Shown one piece after another: positions 53,483-60,930 of a stretch of 64,000 bases of DNA. A model generated the notes under the pieces. The model had not been told where the DNA came from and made no database searches. It was given only the letters and a program-made list of their open reading frames with translations. The stretch spans positions 62,001 through 126,000 of the forward strand of contig NZ_JACATN010000004.1 in NCBI RefSeq assembly GCF_018603515.1, written 5' to 3'. Position 1 is the first letter of the stretch; each line of letters starts with the position of its first letter. This stretch comes from Zobellia barbeyronii. Lineage in GTDB: Bacteria; Bacteroidota; Bacteroidia; Flavobacteriales; Flavobacteriaceae. The position numbers and the translations under genes were made by a program.

Positions 53483-55669
53483 TTATTTAATAGACAACAA
53501 CTCGCGGTACTTAGTTAATGGCCAAAAGCGGTTATCTACTAGTCTTTCTAATTTATCGCAATGCATCCGTATTTCATCAAAATATGGTTTTACATTATCA
53601 CAGTAAGCAAATGCTTTTTTATGGGTATCGGTAAGCTTGTTTGCTTTTCTTCTAGCATCAATCATAGCATCTGTCTGCTTTTTAAGCTCTGTGACATGCT
53701 CAGCAATTTGCTCAATAATTCCCGACTGGCCATCTGTCAATTTTCTGTGTACGGCACCATAAATTTCTTTTAGGCCCAAAACATTTTTAATCAAAATATT
53801 CTGGTATTCTATTACTGAAGGAATTATATGATTGTACACTAATTCATTGAATACTCTACCCTCAATCTGGATATGTAAAATATAGGCTTCCAGCTCAACT
53901 TCTTGTCTCGCTACAACCTCTTTTTCACTCATAACGCCCATAGACTCAAAAAGGTTTAGACTCTCTTTTGAGGTCAAAACTTGTAAAGCTTGCGGCGTAT
54001 TTTTGTTATTACTTAATTTTCTTCGTTTTGCTTCTTTCTCCCATTCATCGCTATATCCATCACCATCAAAACGAATACGTTTTGAAGTTTTGATATATTC
54101 ACGTAGCACATTAAAAACAGCCTCATCTTTTTTAAGACTCTTTTTATCTACCAACGCGTCTACTTCCTTTTTGAACTCTTGTAACTGTTTCGCAACAATT
54201 GTATTTAGAATGGTCATTGGTTTTGCACAGTTGGTCTTTGATCCAACACCTCGCATTTCAAATTTATTCCCAGTAAACGCAAAAGGAGAAGTACGATTAC
54301 GATCTGTATTGTCTAATAAAATTTCAGGGATTTTACCAACAACATTTAGTTTCAGTTCTGTTTTCTCTTCCGGTGACAGTTTCCCTTTGGACACACCTTC
54401 TAATTCATCTAAAACACTACTTAACTGTTTACCTACAAATATGGAAAAAATGGCTGGTGGTGCTTCATTAGAACCCAATCTATGGTCATTACCTGCTGAT
54501 GCAATAGACGATCGCAACAATTCTTCATAGGTATCAACAGCCTTGATTGTATTTATAAAAAACGTCAAAAACTGAAGGTTCTTCATTGGCGTAGAACCAG
54601 GGCTCAATAAATTTACACCCGTATCCGTAGCTAAGGACCAATTATTATGCTTACCCGAGCCATTAATATCTGCAAATGGTTTTTCATGAAAAAGAACTTT
54701 AAGATGATGCCGATCCGCAATACGGTCCATAACATCCATCAAAAGCAAATTGTGATCTACCGCCAAATTTGCTTCTTCATAAACAGGAGCCAATTCAAAT
54801 TGATTAGGAGCTACCTCGTTATGTCTTGTTTTCAACGGAATACCAAGACGCATACACTCTACCTCTAGCTCCTTCATAAAGTTTATGGCCCGTAATGGAA
54901 TTACCCCAAAATAATGATCATCTAACTGCTGACCCTTCGCCGCTGAATGCCCAACTAGCGTTCGCCCCGTTAAACTAATATCAATTCTAGAAAAAGCAAG
55001 CTCCTTATCTACCAAGAAATACTCTTGTTCCCAACCTAAAGTGGCATTTACTTTTACTACTGTTTTATCAAAATATCTAGCTACGGCCGTTGCAGCTTCA
55101 TCAACAGCGCCTAAAGCACGCAATAAAGGTGCTTTATTATCTAAGGCTTCACCCGTATATGAAACAAATATTGTTGGTATACACAAGGTAGTATCATATA
55201 CAAAAGCTGGACTTGTTGGATCCCATGCAGTGTATCCTCTAGCTTCAAATGTATTACGGATCCCACCACTGGGAAAACTAGAAGCATCTGGTTCTTGTTG
55301 TACCAATTGTCCACCTCCAAATTTCTCCAAAGCCCTACCATCTGGCATTAAATCAAAAAAGGCGTCATGTTTCTCCGCGGTAGCCCCAGTAAGTGGCTGA
55401 AACCAATGAGTATAATGCGTAGCACCCATTTCAATAGCCCAACCTTTCATGGCTTCGGCTACTTGATCTGCTATTTTTCTATCGATTTTTGATCCTGAAA
55501 AAATAGCGCCCTGCACACTTGCCAAAGCATCTTTGGTAAGGTATTGCAACATGCGTTCACTATTAAATACATTGTTCGCAAAAAGCTCTGACCTACGCCC
55601 CTGTTCATCTACGCTTACGCGGTCTCTTTTTCTACTCTCGGCAATAGCATCAAATCGCTGTCTAGACAT
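53483..55669 (-). CDS. glnN: Glutamine synthetase, type III
   Basis: 728 residues, the length of GSIII, which forms double hexameric rings and makes glutamine from glutamate and ammonium with ATP. Motifs: GATAEKHDAFF near the start, GWEQEYFLVDKELAF, TRHNEVAPNQFELAPVYEE (glutamate/metal site), NGSGKHNNWSLATDTG and LGSNEAPPAIFSIF. The C-terminal region is helical. It is divergent from GSII, with a 211-base region between them holding the candidate operator. Confidence 0.96.
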   Translation of the reverse strand: MSRQRFDAIAESRKRDRVSVDEQGRRSELFANNVFNSERMLQYLTKDALASVQGAIFSGSKIDRKIADQVAEAMKGWAIEMGATHYTHWFQPLTGATAEKHDAFFDLMPDGRALEKFGGGQLVQQEPDASSFPSGGIRNTFEARGYTAWDPTSPAFVYDTTLCIPTIFVSYTGEALDNKAPLLRALGAVDEAATAVARYFDKTVVKVNATLGWEQEYFLVDKELAFSRIDISLTGRTLVGHSAAKGQQLDDHYFGVIPLRAINFMKELEVECMRLGIPLKTRHNEVAPNQFELAPVYEEANLAVDHNLLLMDVMDRIADRHHLKVLFHEKPFADINGSGKHNNWSLATDTGVNLLSPGSTPMKNLQFLTFFINTIKAVDTYEELLRSSIASAGNDHRLGSNEAPPAIFSIFVGKQLSSVLDELEGVSKGKLSPEEKTELKLNVVGKIPEILLDNTDRNRTSPFAFTGNKFEMRGVGSKTNCAKPMTILNTIVAKQLQEFKKEVDALVDKKSLKKDEAVFNVLREYIKTSKRIRFDGDGYSDEWEKEAKRRKLSNNKNTPQALQVLTSKESLNLFESMGVMSEKEVVARQEVELEAYILHIQIEGRVFNELVYNHIIPSVIEYQNILIKNVLGLKEIYGAVHRKLTDGQSGIIEQIAEHVTELKKQTDAMIDARRKANKLTDTHKKAFAYCDNVKPYFDEIRMHCDKLERLVDNRFWPLTKYRELLSIK

Positions 55670-55751
55670 ACTTTTACTTTATTTTTATCGGCTAAAATAA
55701 GGATTAACGATTTAATAATAAAAACTTAAAATAATCAACTTACCATAAAAT

Positions 55752-55770
55752 ACCCCATTAAAAATGGGGC
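55752..55770 (+). promoter_or_regulatory. Candidate nitrogen operator, upstream site of GSII
   Basis: ACCCCATTAAAAATGGGGC. CCCCATT and AATGGGG are perfect inverted repeats around AAA. It starts 87 bases before the GSII -7 box and about 83 bases from the GSIII start. Confidence 0.45.
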
Positions 55771-55802
55771 TATATTAAATTATACTCATTTTTTTCATAT
55801 TT

Positions 55803-55821
55803 ACCCCCCTAAAAATTAGTA
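55803..55821 (+). promoter_or_regulatory. Half-site of the candidate nitrogen operator before GSII
   Basis: ACCCCCCTAAAAATTAGTA has the ACCCC run and A-rich core but no closing GGG. It starts 51 bases after the full site and 36 bases before the -7 box. Confidence 0.35.
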
Positions 55822-55880
55822 TAATTCAGTAAAAAACATATTTTTGTTCGTCTTTAAATTTAAAATTAATTACCGTAATT

Positions 55881-56897
55881 ATGAGCAAAACTAAATTAGA
55901 GTACATCTGGTTGGATGGATATTTCCCCACACAGAACATGCGTAGCAAAACTAAAGTTGTAAACGATTTTGGTGGAAAATTAGAGGATTGCGATATGTGG
56001 TCTTTTGATGGAAGCTCAACAAGACAAGCCGAAGGCGGGTCTTCTGACTGTTTATTAAAACCAGTTGCTATATATCCAGATCCTGCACGTAGAGATGCCT
56101 TTTTAGTAATGACTGAGGTCTTAAATGCTGATGGTACTCCACACGTTTCAAACGGTAGAGCTGGTATTGATGACGATGATAATGATTTCTGGTTCGGTTT
56201 TGAACAAGAATACTTTATCATGGATACAAAAACACAACTTCCTTTAGGTTTCCCTATTGGTGGATACCCTGCTCCACAGGGAATGTACTACTGCTCTGTA
56301 GGTGGTTTACACACACACGGTAGAGAACTTGTTGAAAAGCACGCTGACCTTTGTATTGATGCTGGCTTAAATTTTGAAGGAATTAACCAAGAGGTTGCAT
56401 CTGGACAATGGGAATTTCAATTGTTCGCTAAAGGTGCTAAAAAAGCTGGTGATGAAATCTGGGTAGCTAGATACCTTTTAGATAGATTAACAGAACAATA
56501 TGGTTACTATATTGATTATCACCCAAAACCATTAGGTAAAGATATGGACTGGAACGGTTCTGGTATGCACGCTAACTTCTCTAACGAGGTTCTAAGAACA
56601 TGTGGTTCTAAAGAGACTTACGAGAAAATATGTGAAGCTTTCCGCCCAGTTGTAAAAGAACACATTGCAGTTTATGGTGAATTTAACGACCAACGTTTGA
56701 CTGGTCTTCACGAAACTGCTTCAATTACTGACTTTAGCTTTGGTATTTCTGATAGAGGTGCCTCTATCCGTATTCCAATTATTACAGTAGAGCAAGGCTG
56801 GAAAGGTTGGTTGGAAGATAGAAGACCTGCTTCTAACGGTGATCCATACAAGATTGCTGGTAGAATTATCAAAACAGTTAAATCTGCTAAGCTTTAA
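55881..56897 (+). CDS. Glutamine synthetase, type II (beta-grasp)
   Basis: 338 residues. N-terminal beta-grasp with MWSFDGSSTRQAEGGSSD, then the catalytic domain: FGFEQEYFIMD (metal Glu), GINQEVASGQWEFQ, WNGSGMHANFS and SFGISDRGASIRIP (the usual Asn of the NR motif is Asp here). This is the compact enzyme of the eukaryotic/actinobacterial type II group, present in many Flavobacteriaceae beside GSIII. It makes glutamine with ATP and ammonium. Promoter with a -7 box at 55839; strong terminator behind. Confidence 0.95.
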   Translation: MSKTKLEYIWLDGYFPTQNMRSKTKVVNDFGGKLEDCDMWSFDGSSTRQAEGGSSDCLLKPVAIYPDPARRDAFLVMTEVLNADGTPHVSNGRAGIDDDDNDFWFGFEQEYFIMDTKTQLPLGFPIGGYPAPQGMYYCSVGGLHTHGRELVEKHADLCIDAGLNFEGINQEVASGQWEFQLFAKGAKKAGDEIWVARYLLDRLTEQYGYYIDYHPKPLGKDMDWNGSGMHANFSNEVLRTCGSKETYEKICEAFRPVVKEHIAVYGEFNDQRLTGLHETASITDFSFGISDRGASIRIPIITVEQGWKGWLEDRRPASNGDPYKIAGRIIKTVKSAKL

Positions 56898-56928
56898 TTA
56901 TAAGATTTTTTGTTGTTAACATAATGTA

Positions 56929-56965
56929 AAACGCCCGAACCAATTGGTTCGGGCGTTTTTTTTAT
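56929..56965 (+). terminator. Terminator after GSII
   Basis: AAAACGCCCGAACC (56929-56942) pairs perfectly with GGTTCGGGCGTTTT (56947-56960) around AATT, with further T. Confidence 0.92.
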
Positions 56966-56985
56966 ATCTAAATGTATCGATAAAT

Positions 56986-58140
56986 CTACTTTTTATCTGG
57001 GCCTTCCCAAGTTTTTATGGCATTTACAGCTTCGTCTGTGTAATCTGTAAAGACACCATCTACACCTGCATCAAAGAAAAGGTGGTACTCACTTTCCGCA
57101 TCTCCGCTACTCCACTTCTCATCTTCATTTCTAAAAGTATATGGGTGTACCTGCAAATCATATTTATGGGCCAACTCAATAAAATTAGTTTTTGGTAGCA
57201 CAGAAATAGCTCCGCTTTCATCCGTTGTAAACGAAATTATAAAAGGTTTCCAAGGACCAATACCATCTGCATAAGATGATACAAAATTCATACCTTCTTC
57301 TGTAGAAAAATACTCGTAAGATCTTGCATCTCCATTGGCATAAAAATCAAAAGGCGCTGCGTATGAAATAAAATCACCTTCAGGCACATTATAATCTAAA
57401 GAACCGTCAGTATTTACGTTATATGTCGATATTAATTGTACCAACTTAACGTCTGATTTTGAATTGATGTATTGTAAAGGCGCAACCTCAAAACACTGCA
57501 CAAAAACAGGCGAATCATACGAGTCTAATTTTGCTTCTGATAACTTAGCTAATAGTGCATCTTCAATAGCGAGACCTATTTGGTTATGAAAATAAGGATG
57601 TTTCATTTCTGGATAAAGACCAACATCGTTTCCTTTTAGGGTCTTTTTTGATTTAGCCAAAGCAATGATTTCATCTATTGTTGGAATCTCGAACATTCCA
57701 TCAAACTGACTAGAACGATCAGAACGAGCCTGCTTGGCTTTCAATTTCTTGATTTGCTCTAAAGTAAAATCAGAAACAAACCAGTCCGTTATTTCTTTTC
57801 CATCGAGATTTTTAGTGGTTTTAAGGCTGGCGAATTCAGGTAAATCAGCAACGTTTGTTGTACCAGAAATAAAAGGCTCATGTCTTGCTACCAAAAAGCT
57901 ATCCTTTGTCATTACAAAGTCTGGCTCAATATAGTCAGCCCCCATTTCAATAGCCTTAGCATACGCCTTTAACGTATGCTCTGGATAAATAGATTGCGCT
58001 CCTCTATGCGCAATTATCAATGGTTCGCGCACCTGCTCTTCCTGATGCCCTCCTCCAATAAAATCATCTAATTTATCGCATGAGACACCCATTGTTAACA
58101 GTGCGAAACCTGCCATTGATAAAAAATTCATTCTTTTCAT
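56986..58140 (-). CDS. Exported glycerophosphodiester phosphodiesterase
   Basis: 384 residues. Lipoprotein or signal sequence (TMGVSCDKL near residue 20), then a GDPD TIM barrel: LIIAHRGAQSIYPEHT (His/Arg/Glu of the site), MGADYIEPDFVMTKD (second Glu and Asp), and VARHEP (His/Glu). It hydrolyses glycerophosphodiesters to glycerol-3-phosphate and an alcohol in the periplasm or at the surface. Confidence 0.93.
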   Translation of the reverse strand: MKRMNFLSMAGFALLTMGVSCDKLDDFIGGGHQEEQVREPLIIAHRGAQSIYPEHTLKAYAKAIEMGADYIEPDFVMTKDSFLVARHEPFISGTTNVADLPEFASLKTTKNLDGKEITDWFVSDFTLEQIKKLKAKQARSDRSSQFDGMFEIPTIDEIIALAKSKKTLKGNDVGLYPEMKHPYFHNQIGLAIEDALLAKLSEAKLDSYDSPVFVQCFEVAPLQYINSKSDVKLVQLISTYNVNTDGSLDYNVPEGDFISYAAPFDFYANGDARSYEYFSTEEGMNFVSSYADGIGPWKPFIISFTTDESGAISVLPKTNFIELAHKYDLQVHPYTFRNEDEKWSSGDAESEYHLFFDAGVDGVFTDYTDEAVNAIKTWEGPDKK

Positions 58141-58278
58141 TTTAGTGGTTTTAAAGTTAACACTAAAACAACAAAACGAATATTAGCTAAGCGTAAAAGA
58201 AAGTTACCATATCAATACGATTAGATAATGTAATCTTTAGGAGAATGTAAAGAATACTGCAGATACGATAGAAAAGCC

Positions 58279-59217
58279 TTATGAAATGGTTGTGTAGACA
58301 AAAGCAATATAAACTCCCAGCAAAATTATACCATCTCGCCACCCCAAGCGCAAACCTCTAGGAATGAAAACCAAAGGAAGAATAAGAAAGGAAATTCCTA
58401 ACATCCAAAAAATATCGCTACTTAGCAAACCTTCATCCATTACTCTAATTGGCGTTATAATAGAAGTAATACCAAGTACAGCCAAAAGGTTAAAAATATT
58501 AGACCCAATAAGGTTCCCCAAAGAAATAGCTTTTTCTTTTTTGATAACTGCAATAACCGAAGCTGCCAATTCTGGTATACTGGTACCCACAGAAACAATT
58601 GTCACAGCAATTATACGCTCACTAACACCATATAAAGTAGCCAAACCTACCGCACCATTAATAAGCAACTCTGAGCCTCCCCAAAGTGCCGTACCACCAA
58701 GTCCTAAAAATAGCACCAGCTTATATAGCGGTAGAGGTTCATCATCCTCTGGAGACTCGTCCTCAACTGCCTGTTTTTGAAAGCGTAGTAAATAGACTAG
58801 GAACAAGAACAACACTACAACCATAATAATACCTTCGTACTGTTGCAATTCTCCATCAAAAAATATAAAACCAAAAAACAGTAGTGAAGCGGCCATCATA
58901 ACCGGCCAATCCGTTGTATAAAAAGTTCTTCTTACGTCTATACTCCCCATAAGTATGGTTATACCTAGCACCAAACCTAGATTAGCAATATTAGACCCAA
59001 CCACATTACCTAGCGCTAAATCCGGAAAACCGTCTAAAGCTGCTTTTATACTCACAATAAGCTCCGGAGCAGAAGTGGCAAAAGAAACCACCGTCATACC
59101 AATAACAATTTTCGGAATATTTAATCGTAAAGAAAGAGCAACGGCCGATTTTAAAAGCCAATTACCTCCAGCTATTAAAAGTATAAGGCCAAGCGCAATA
59201 AAAAGAAGATTCTGCAT
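58279..59217 (-). CDS. Calcium/sodium antiporter (CaCA family)
   Basis: 312 residues with ten membrane helices. Both alpha repeats are intact: SFATSAPELIVS with GNVVGSNIANLGLVLG, and VSVGTSIPELAAS with GNLIGSNIFNLLAVLG; each carries the acidic residue for ion binding. A YrbG/ChaA-like exchanger that expels calcium against sodium or protons. The inner acidic loop (EDESPEDDEPLP) lies between the repeats. A -7-like TATCTTTG lies upstream at 59250-59243. Confidence 0.94.
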   Translation of the reverse strand: MQNLLFIALGLILLIAGGNWLLKSAVALSLRLNIPKIVIGMTVVSFATSAPELIVSIKAALDGFPDLALGNVVGSNIANLGLVLGITILMGSIDVRRTFYTTDWPVMMAASLLFFGFIFFDGELQQYEGIIMVVVLFLFLVYLLRFQKQAVEDESPEDDEPLPLYKLVLFLGLGGTALWGGSELLINGAVGLATLYGVSERIIAVTIVSVGTSIPELAASVIAVIKKEKAISLGNLIGSNIFNLLAVLGITSIITPIRVMDEGLLSSDIFWMLGISFLILPLVFIPRGLRLGWRDGIILLGVYIAFVYTTIS

Positions 59218-59631
59218 GTACTGGTTTCAGGGAATTAAAAAACAAAGATATATGAACATTTTAACTTTTAGTCGTCTTTTTTACCGAGTTGCCGAAGCAA
59301 AATAGACCCTAAAAAAAAGTCTATCGAAAATGGTTTTACAACAAAAGCATCAATTCTGGCTCAAAACTATACTTAAAAAAGAGAAGGGGTATCAAAACAT
59401 GCCTTCAGATGTTACATATTATAATCATATGTAACATTTTTAATAATAATTTAAAACAACACTGAAGAAACTATTTTAAAATTATAAACACAAACCATTA
59501 ATACACTTATAAAATCGCATTAGAATTGATTAATTCGCATCAATTCGCTTGGATATGAATATTTCTTTTAATTATCTTGATTGGATAATCGATTATTATC
59601 AACTATCTATTAACCTTAAAAATCCCTAATT
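59218..59631. other. Long intergenic region with palindromes
   Basis: 414 bases without a clear gene. Contains ATGTTACATAT/ATATGTAACAT (59409-59437), GAATTGAT/ATCAATTC (59523-59546), and the palindrome ATAATCGATTAT (59585-59596). The CaCA promoter on the minus strand is near its left end. Confidence 0.5.
59409..59437 (+). repeat. Perfect 11-bp inverted repeat
   Basis: ATGTTACATAT and ATATGTAACAT around TATAATC, followed by TTTT. Length and symmetry fit either a dimeric regulator site or a short terminator for an unseen transcript. Confidence 0.5.
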
Positions 59632-59694
59632 ATGATTACACTTGCTAAACTTCTGTTGTTACTCCTAGTATCGCTGATCACGATAGTAGCGTAA
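59632..59694 (+). CDS. Possible 20-residue hydrophobic peptide
   Basis: ATG to TAA, 20 residues, mostly Leu, Ile, Val and Ala (LLLLLLVSLITIVA). Preceded by a TTG, 20-base gap and TATCTTG pattern (59549-59579) close to a promoter, and followed by the palindrome ATATAGGCCTATAT (59703-59716) and a strong terminator. So a short transcript is likely; whether the peptide is made is unknown. It could be a membrane toxin-like or leader peptide, or the true product may be an RNA. Confidence 0.35.
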   Translation: MITLAKLLLLLLVSLITIVA

Positions 59695-59720
59695 GTTAAA
59701 TCATATAGGCCTATATAATA

Positions 59721-59757
59721 AAAAGACCGCCGTACAGCGGTCTTTTACTTTATTTTC
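59721..59757 (+). terminator. Terminator of the short 59.6 kb transcript
   Basis: AAAAGACCGC (59721-59730) pairs perfectly with GCGGTCTTTT (59737-59746) around a six-base loop, with further T-rich sequence. It lies upstream of the next gene, so it must end a separate transcript. Confidence 0.8.
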
Positions 59758-59787
59758 AATAAGTTAGCATCTTTGATAAATTAACCG

Positions 59788-59940
59788 ATGAAAAAACTAG
59801 TATTTAAATTTCTTGCCAAAGTAAACCAGTTACTTCTTCCTTCTTTTTCTAAAAAAAGGCTTGACCTTTCTAAAGCATCAAAGTTTCAGATGGCTTTAAT
59901 TGGCTGGCGTTATTTCGTTACTAGCCGCGCTTTGGATTAA
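59788..59940 (+). CDS. Small conserved basic protein (50 residues)
   Basis: 50 residues: KLVFKFLAKVNQLLLPSFSK, then KKRLDLSKASKFQMALIG and WRYFVTSRALD. I recall short flavobacterial proteins of this pattern that databases tend to call SsrA-binding protein, but this is not SmpB; no such function is supported. Its TAA overlaps the stop of apt by two bases on the opposite strand. It seems a real, conserved small gene of unknown role. Confidence 0.65.
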   Translation: MKKLVFKFLAKVNQLLLPSFSKKRLDLSKASKFQMALIGWRYFVTSRALD

Positions 59941-60449
59941 TAATTTAAAAGTGCCTTTACATCAGTTTCTCCCAATTTGCTCCTTCCCTTTAAAAAATCT
60001 AGTTCAATTAAAAAATTACATTGAACGATTTCCCCTCCCAAACGTTTGATTAAATCACACGTAGCTTTTGCTGTACCACCTGTAGCAAGAACATCATCAT
60101 GCACTAATATTTTTTCTCCGGTTAAAATTGCATCGCTATGTATTTCTAAAGTATCGGTACCATACTCTAAATCATAGGTCTGACTAGTTTTCTCAGCAGG
60201 TAGCTTACCAGGCTTACGCACTGGAATAAATCCGGCATTTAATCGCTGAGCTAATAAAGGTGCGAAAAAAAATCCGCGGCTTTCCATACCCACAACTTTA
60301 TCAATCTTAACATCACCCACCATTTCAAGAAGTCTATCTAGTGTATACTGCATAGCTTTGGCATCTGCCAACAGAGGTGTTATATCTTTAAAGATGACAC
60401 CTTCTTGCGGAAAATTGTCTATATCTCTAATAAACGCTTTTAAATTCAT
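59937..60449 (-). CDS. apt: Adenine phosphoribosyltransferase
   Basis: 170 residues. Salvages adenine with PRPP to AMP. The PRPP loop ILVHDDVLATGGTAKA is intact, with GVIFKDITPLL and VGMESRGFFFAPLLAQRL in the N-terminal half. Complete; convergent with the 50-residue gene and overlapping it at the stops. Confidence 0.97.
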   Translation of the reverse strand: MNLKAFIRDIDNFPQEGVIFKDITPLLADAKAMQYTLDRLLEMVGDVKIDKVVGMESRGFFFAPLLAQRLNAGFIPVRKPGKLPAEKTSQTYDLEYGTDTLEIHSDAILTGEKILVHDDVLATGGTAKATCDLIKRLGGEIVQCNFLIELDFLKGRSKLGETDVKALLNY

Positions 60450-60467
60450 TTAATAAGTAACTTATAT

Positions 60468-60498
60468 TTTGCCGTAAATGTAAAAAGAAATATATTTG
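60468..60498 (+). promoter_or_regulatory. Promoter of tRNA-Arg
   Basis: TTTG at 60468-60471, 19 bases, TATATTTG at 60491-60498. An exact consensus promoter. It sits 72 bases before the tRNA. Confidence 0.7.
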
Positions 60499-60569
60499 CA
60501 CCCCGTTAGGCAAAAAACTAGCTAAAACTAGTTTCCGTTAAGGAAAGACCCAACAGGAATACTTTTATT

Positions 60570-60643
60570 GGCCCTGTGGCGCAACTGGATAGCGCATCTC
60601 ACTACGAATGAGAAGGTTACTGGTTCGAATCCAGTCAGGGTCA
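60570..60643 (+). tRNA. tRNA-Arg (ACG)
   Basis: 74 bases. Acceptor GGCCCTG pairs with CAGGGTC (one G-U), D arm GCGC-GCGC, anticodon stem TCTCA/TGAGA with loop CTACGAA (anticodon ACG at 60604-60606), T arm ACTGG-TTCGAAT-CCAGT, discriminator A. CCA is not encoded. The A34 is probably edited to inosine. Own promoter upstream and terminator downstream. Confidence 0.95.
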
Positions 60644-60651
60644 CTTAAATA

Positions 60652-60692
60652 GGAAGCAGTTACATTTTTTGTAGCTGCTTTCTTTTTTTTTA
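60652..60692 (+). terminator. Terminator after tRNA-Arg
   Basis: GGAAGCAG-TTACA pairs with TGTA-GCTGCTTTC, with one mismatch, followed by nine or more T residues. Confidence 0.85.
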
Positions 60693-60930
60693 ATAGATTC
60701 TCACTATTAAGATAGGCTACTTGTAAATTTCTTGATTTTCGCCGACTATATCACCTTAAAAAAGCATATTTTGTATTGACAAAGCACATTTATGGTCTCT
60801 TAACCGCAATCCTCAAATTTCAATTTTCATGAATTCTCTGCAGCTATTACCTCTGCAACAACTTAAAATTGAAACCTAATCTATTATATCCTACATATTA
60901 TCTATTGGAGTTTCACTAAAAATTTGAGCT
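60693..60930. other. Intergenic region before the barrel gene
   Basis: About 240 AT-rich bases. I see no gene, repeat or clear promoter box. Confidence 0.4.

Larger units (their letters stand above)
55670..55880. promoter_or_regulatory. Shared divergent control region of the two glutamine synthetases
   Basis: 211 bases. For GSII a -7 box TATTTTTG lies at 55839-55846 but no good TTTG is present at the -33 position (TTAG at 55816-55819), so activation may be needed. For GSIII, the minus strand has TATTTTAG at 55699-55692, one mismatch from the -7 consensus. The region holds the candidate operator described separately. Confidence 0.55.

Noticed and set aside
54003-54530. Long plus-strand frames opposite glutamine synthetase III
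   Set aside because: They lie entirely inside a well-supported gene on the other strand and show no recognisable domain.
59788-59940. Annotation as SsrA-binding protein (SmpB)
   Set aside because: SmpB is about 150 residues with an OB fold; this protein is 50 residues with no such motifs.
60468-60650. More than one tRNA in this region
   Set aside because: Only one cloverleaf can be folded; the rest is promoter, leader and terminator.
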